From Tagaea sp. (lineage in GTDB: Bacteria; Pseudomonadota; Alphaproteobacteria; CACIAM-22H2): a stretch of DNA of 5,660 nt. The notes under the pieces were generated by a model. It was not told the origin of the DNA and did no database searches. It was given only the letters and a program-made list of their open reading frames with translations. Below, piece by piece: positions 4,975 to 5,660 of the stretch. Position numbers and translations under genes: made by a program. The DNA lies in assembly GCA_023653245.1 (NCBI GenBank), contig JAMNXK010000170.1:1-5660 (forward strand), given 5' to 3'. How positions within the stretch are numbered: the first letter of the stretch is position 1; each line of letters begins with the position of its first letter.

Positions 4975-5655
4975 ATGACCGACACCGTGCTTGCCGCCAA
5001 GTCCGCCGCCGCCGACGCGCTCTCAGCCGGCCGGACCACCGCGACCGCCGCCGAGGCGGCGCTGGCCGCCAACCGCGTCTTCGACCGGGTCTGGGCGCGC
5101 GCGCGCGGGTCGATCGACGCGATCGGCACCATCGCCTGCAAGGCCGGCTGCGGCTGGTGCTGCCATCAGCATGTGGCGATCCTGCCGGCCGAAGCCGTGG
5201 CCGTGGCGCTGGCGATCGCCGGCACGCCGCTCGCGGAGAAATTCGATCGCGAAGCGCCCGCGATCCTGGGCACCACCAACGAAGCCCGCAAGAAAGCGCG
5301 CCGCCCCTGCCCTTTCTTGATCGAAGGATCCTGCGCCGTCTACGAGGTCCGGCCCAATCGCTGCCGGGCGATCCACTCGCGCGATCTGGGCTTTTGCCAG
5401 GCGCGCTACGAATTGGGCCGCTCGCCGCCCGGCCAGCCCGCGAAGCCGATCCCGCTCGAACCCGTGTTGATGGGCGATCAGGTGCTGCGGGGCATGGGGC
5501 AGGCGCTGGCCCAAGCGGGCCTCGACGTCGAGCCGGTGGAGCTGACCCATGCGGTGGCCGCGTTGCGCCGCCATCCGGGCCTGCTCGACGATTACGCCAA
5601 GGGCCGCAAGCTGCCGGAAACCGCCCGCGCGCCCGACGACCCGGAACTGGAATAA
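4975..5655 (+). CDS. YkgJ-type cysteine-cluster protein (putative zinc- or iron-chelating domain)
   Basis: The 226-residue protein carries the CxxCxxCC-type metal-chelating domain of the YkgJ/FliB-like family (Pfam PF03692). Cys55, Cys59, Cys62 and Cys63 (CKAGCGWCCHQ) form the first cluster and are followed by VAILPAE, a usual family segment. Cys112, Cys120 and Cys130 (CPFL, SCAVYEVRPNRCR) form the second, with Cys141 (GFCQ) after it; RP-x-x-CR is a family hallmark. The cysteines probably bind Zn or an Fe-S cluster. The biochemical role of most members is not established, and nothing here links it to flagellin methylation. Residues 1-45 are alanine-rich and helical, without signal peptide or membrane segment, so the protein is probably cytoplasmic. 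The start at 4975 has little room for a ribosome-binding site after the divergent gene. The gene ends five bases before the window end. Confidence 0.88.
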   Translation: MTDTVLAAKSAAADALSAGRTTATAAEAALAANRVFDRVWARARGSIDAIGTIACKAGCGWCCHQHVAILPAEAVAVALAIAGTPLAEKFDREAPAILGTTNEARKKARRPCPFLIEGSCAVYEVRPNRCRAIHSRDLGFCQARYELGRSPPGQPAKPIPLEPVLMGDQVLRGMGQALAQAGLDVEPVELTHAVAALRRHPGLLDDYAKGRKLPETARAPDDPELE

Positions 5656-5660
5656 CCGGC

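Overview
This is a GC-rich window whose codon use, gene content and intergenic palindromic repeat suggest an alphaproteobacterium, most likely of the Rhodospirillales type. That placement is inferred from family resemblance only. Six protein genes, one tRNA gene and two non-coding regions of note can be supported.

Layout. (1) Bases 2-922, plus strand: the 3' part of a methyltransferase-like gene with a glycine-rich SAM-binding motif and an NPPT motif, resembling D12-type DNA adenine methylases. (2) Bases 923-1150: an intergenic region with an unusually regular structure. A perfect TATAAT overlaps the stop codon of the upstream gene. A bulged hairpin follows, and then come three perfect hairpins whose stems are unrelated but whose loops are all one A followed only by C (8, 7 and 12 C). 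The three are separated by exactly six bases each time, and the last is followed by a T-rich tract. I read this as a candidate C-loop small RNA of about 175 nt with its own promoter and terminator. It is the most interesting feature in the window. (3) Bases 1151-3433, plus strand: rimO (ribosomal protein S12 methylthiotransferase), then a tightly coupled pair, a 96-residue protein and an AbiEii-type nucleotidyltransferase toxin. The pair looks like a toxin-antitoxin or defence cassette. (4) Bases 3434-3704: non-coding DNA between convergent genes. It holds a 42-base second copy of the 3' end of the next gene and a palindromic repeat element. (5) Bases 3705-4944, minus strand, read right to left: a CinA N-terminal-type (MoCF domain) protein, tRNA-Leu(UAA), and a small uncharacterised protein. 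(6) Bases 4975-5655, plus strand: a YkgJ-type cysteine-cluster protein, divergent from the CinA-like gene across only 30 bases.

How the parts relate. rimO, the CinA-like gene, tRNA-Leu and the YkgJ-type gene look like ordinary chromosomal housekeeping genes. The AbiEii pair, the duplicated gene end and the palindromic element lie together between 2487 and 3750 and look like an accessory insertion. No integrase, transposase or CRISPR array is visible.
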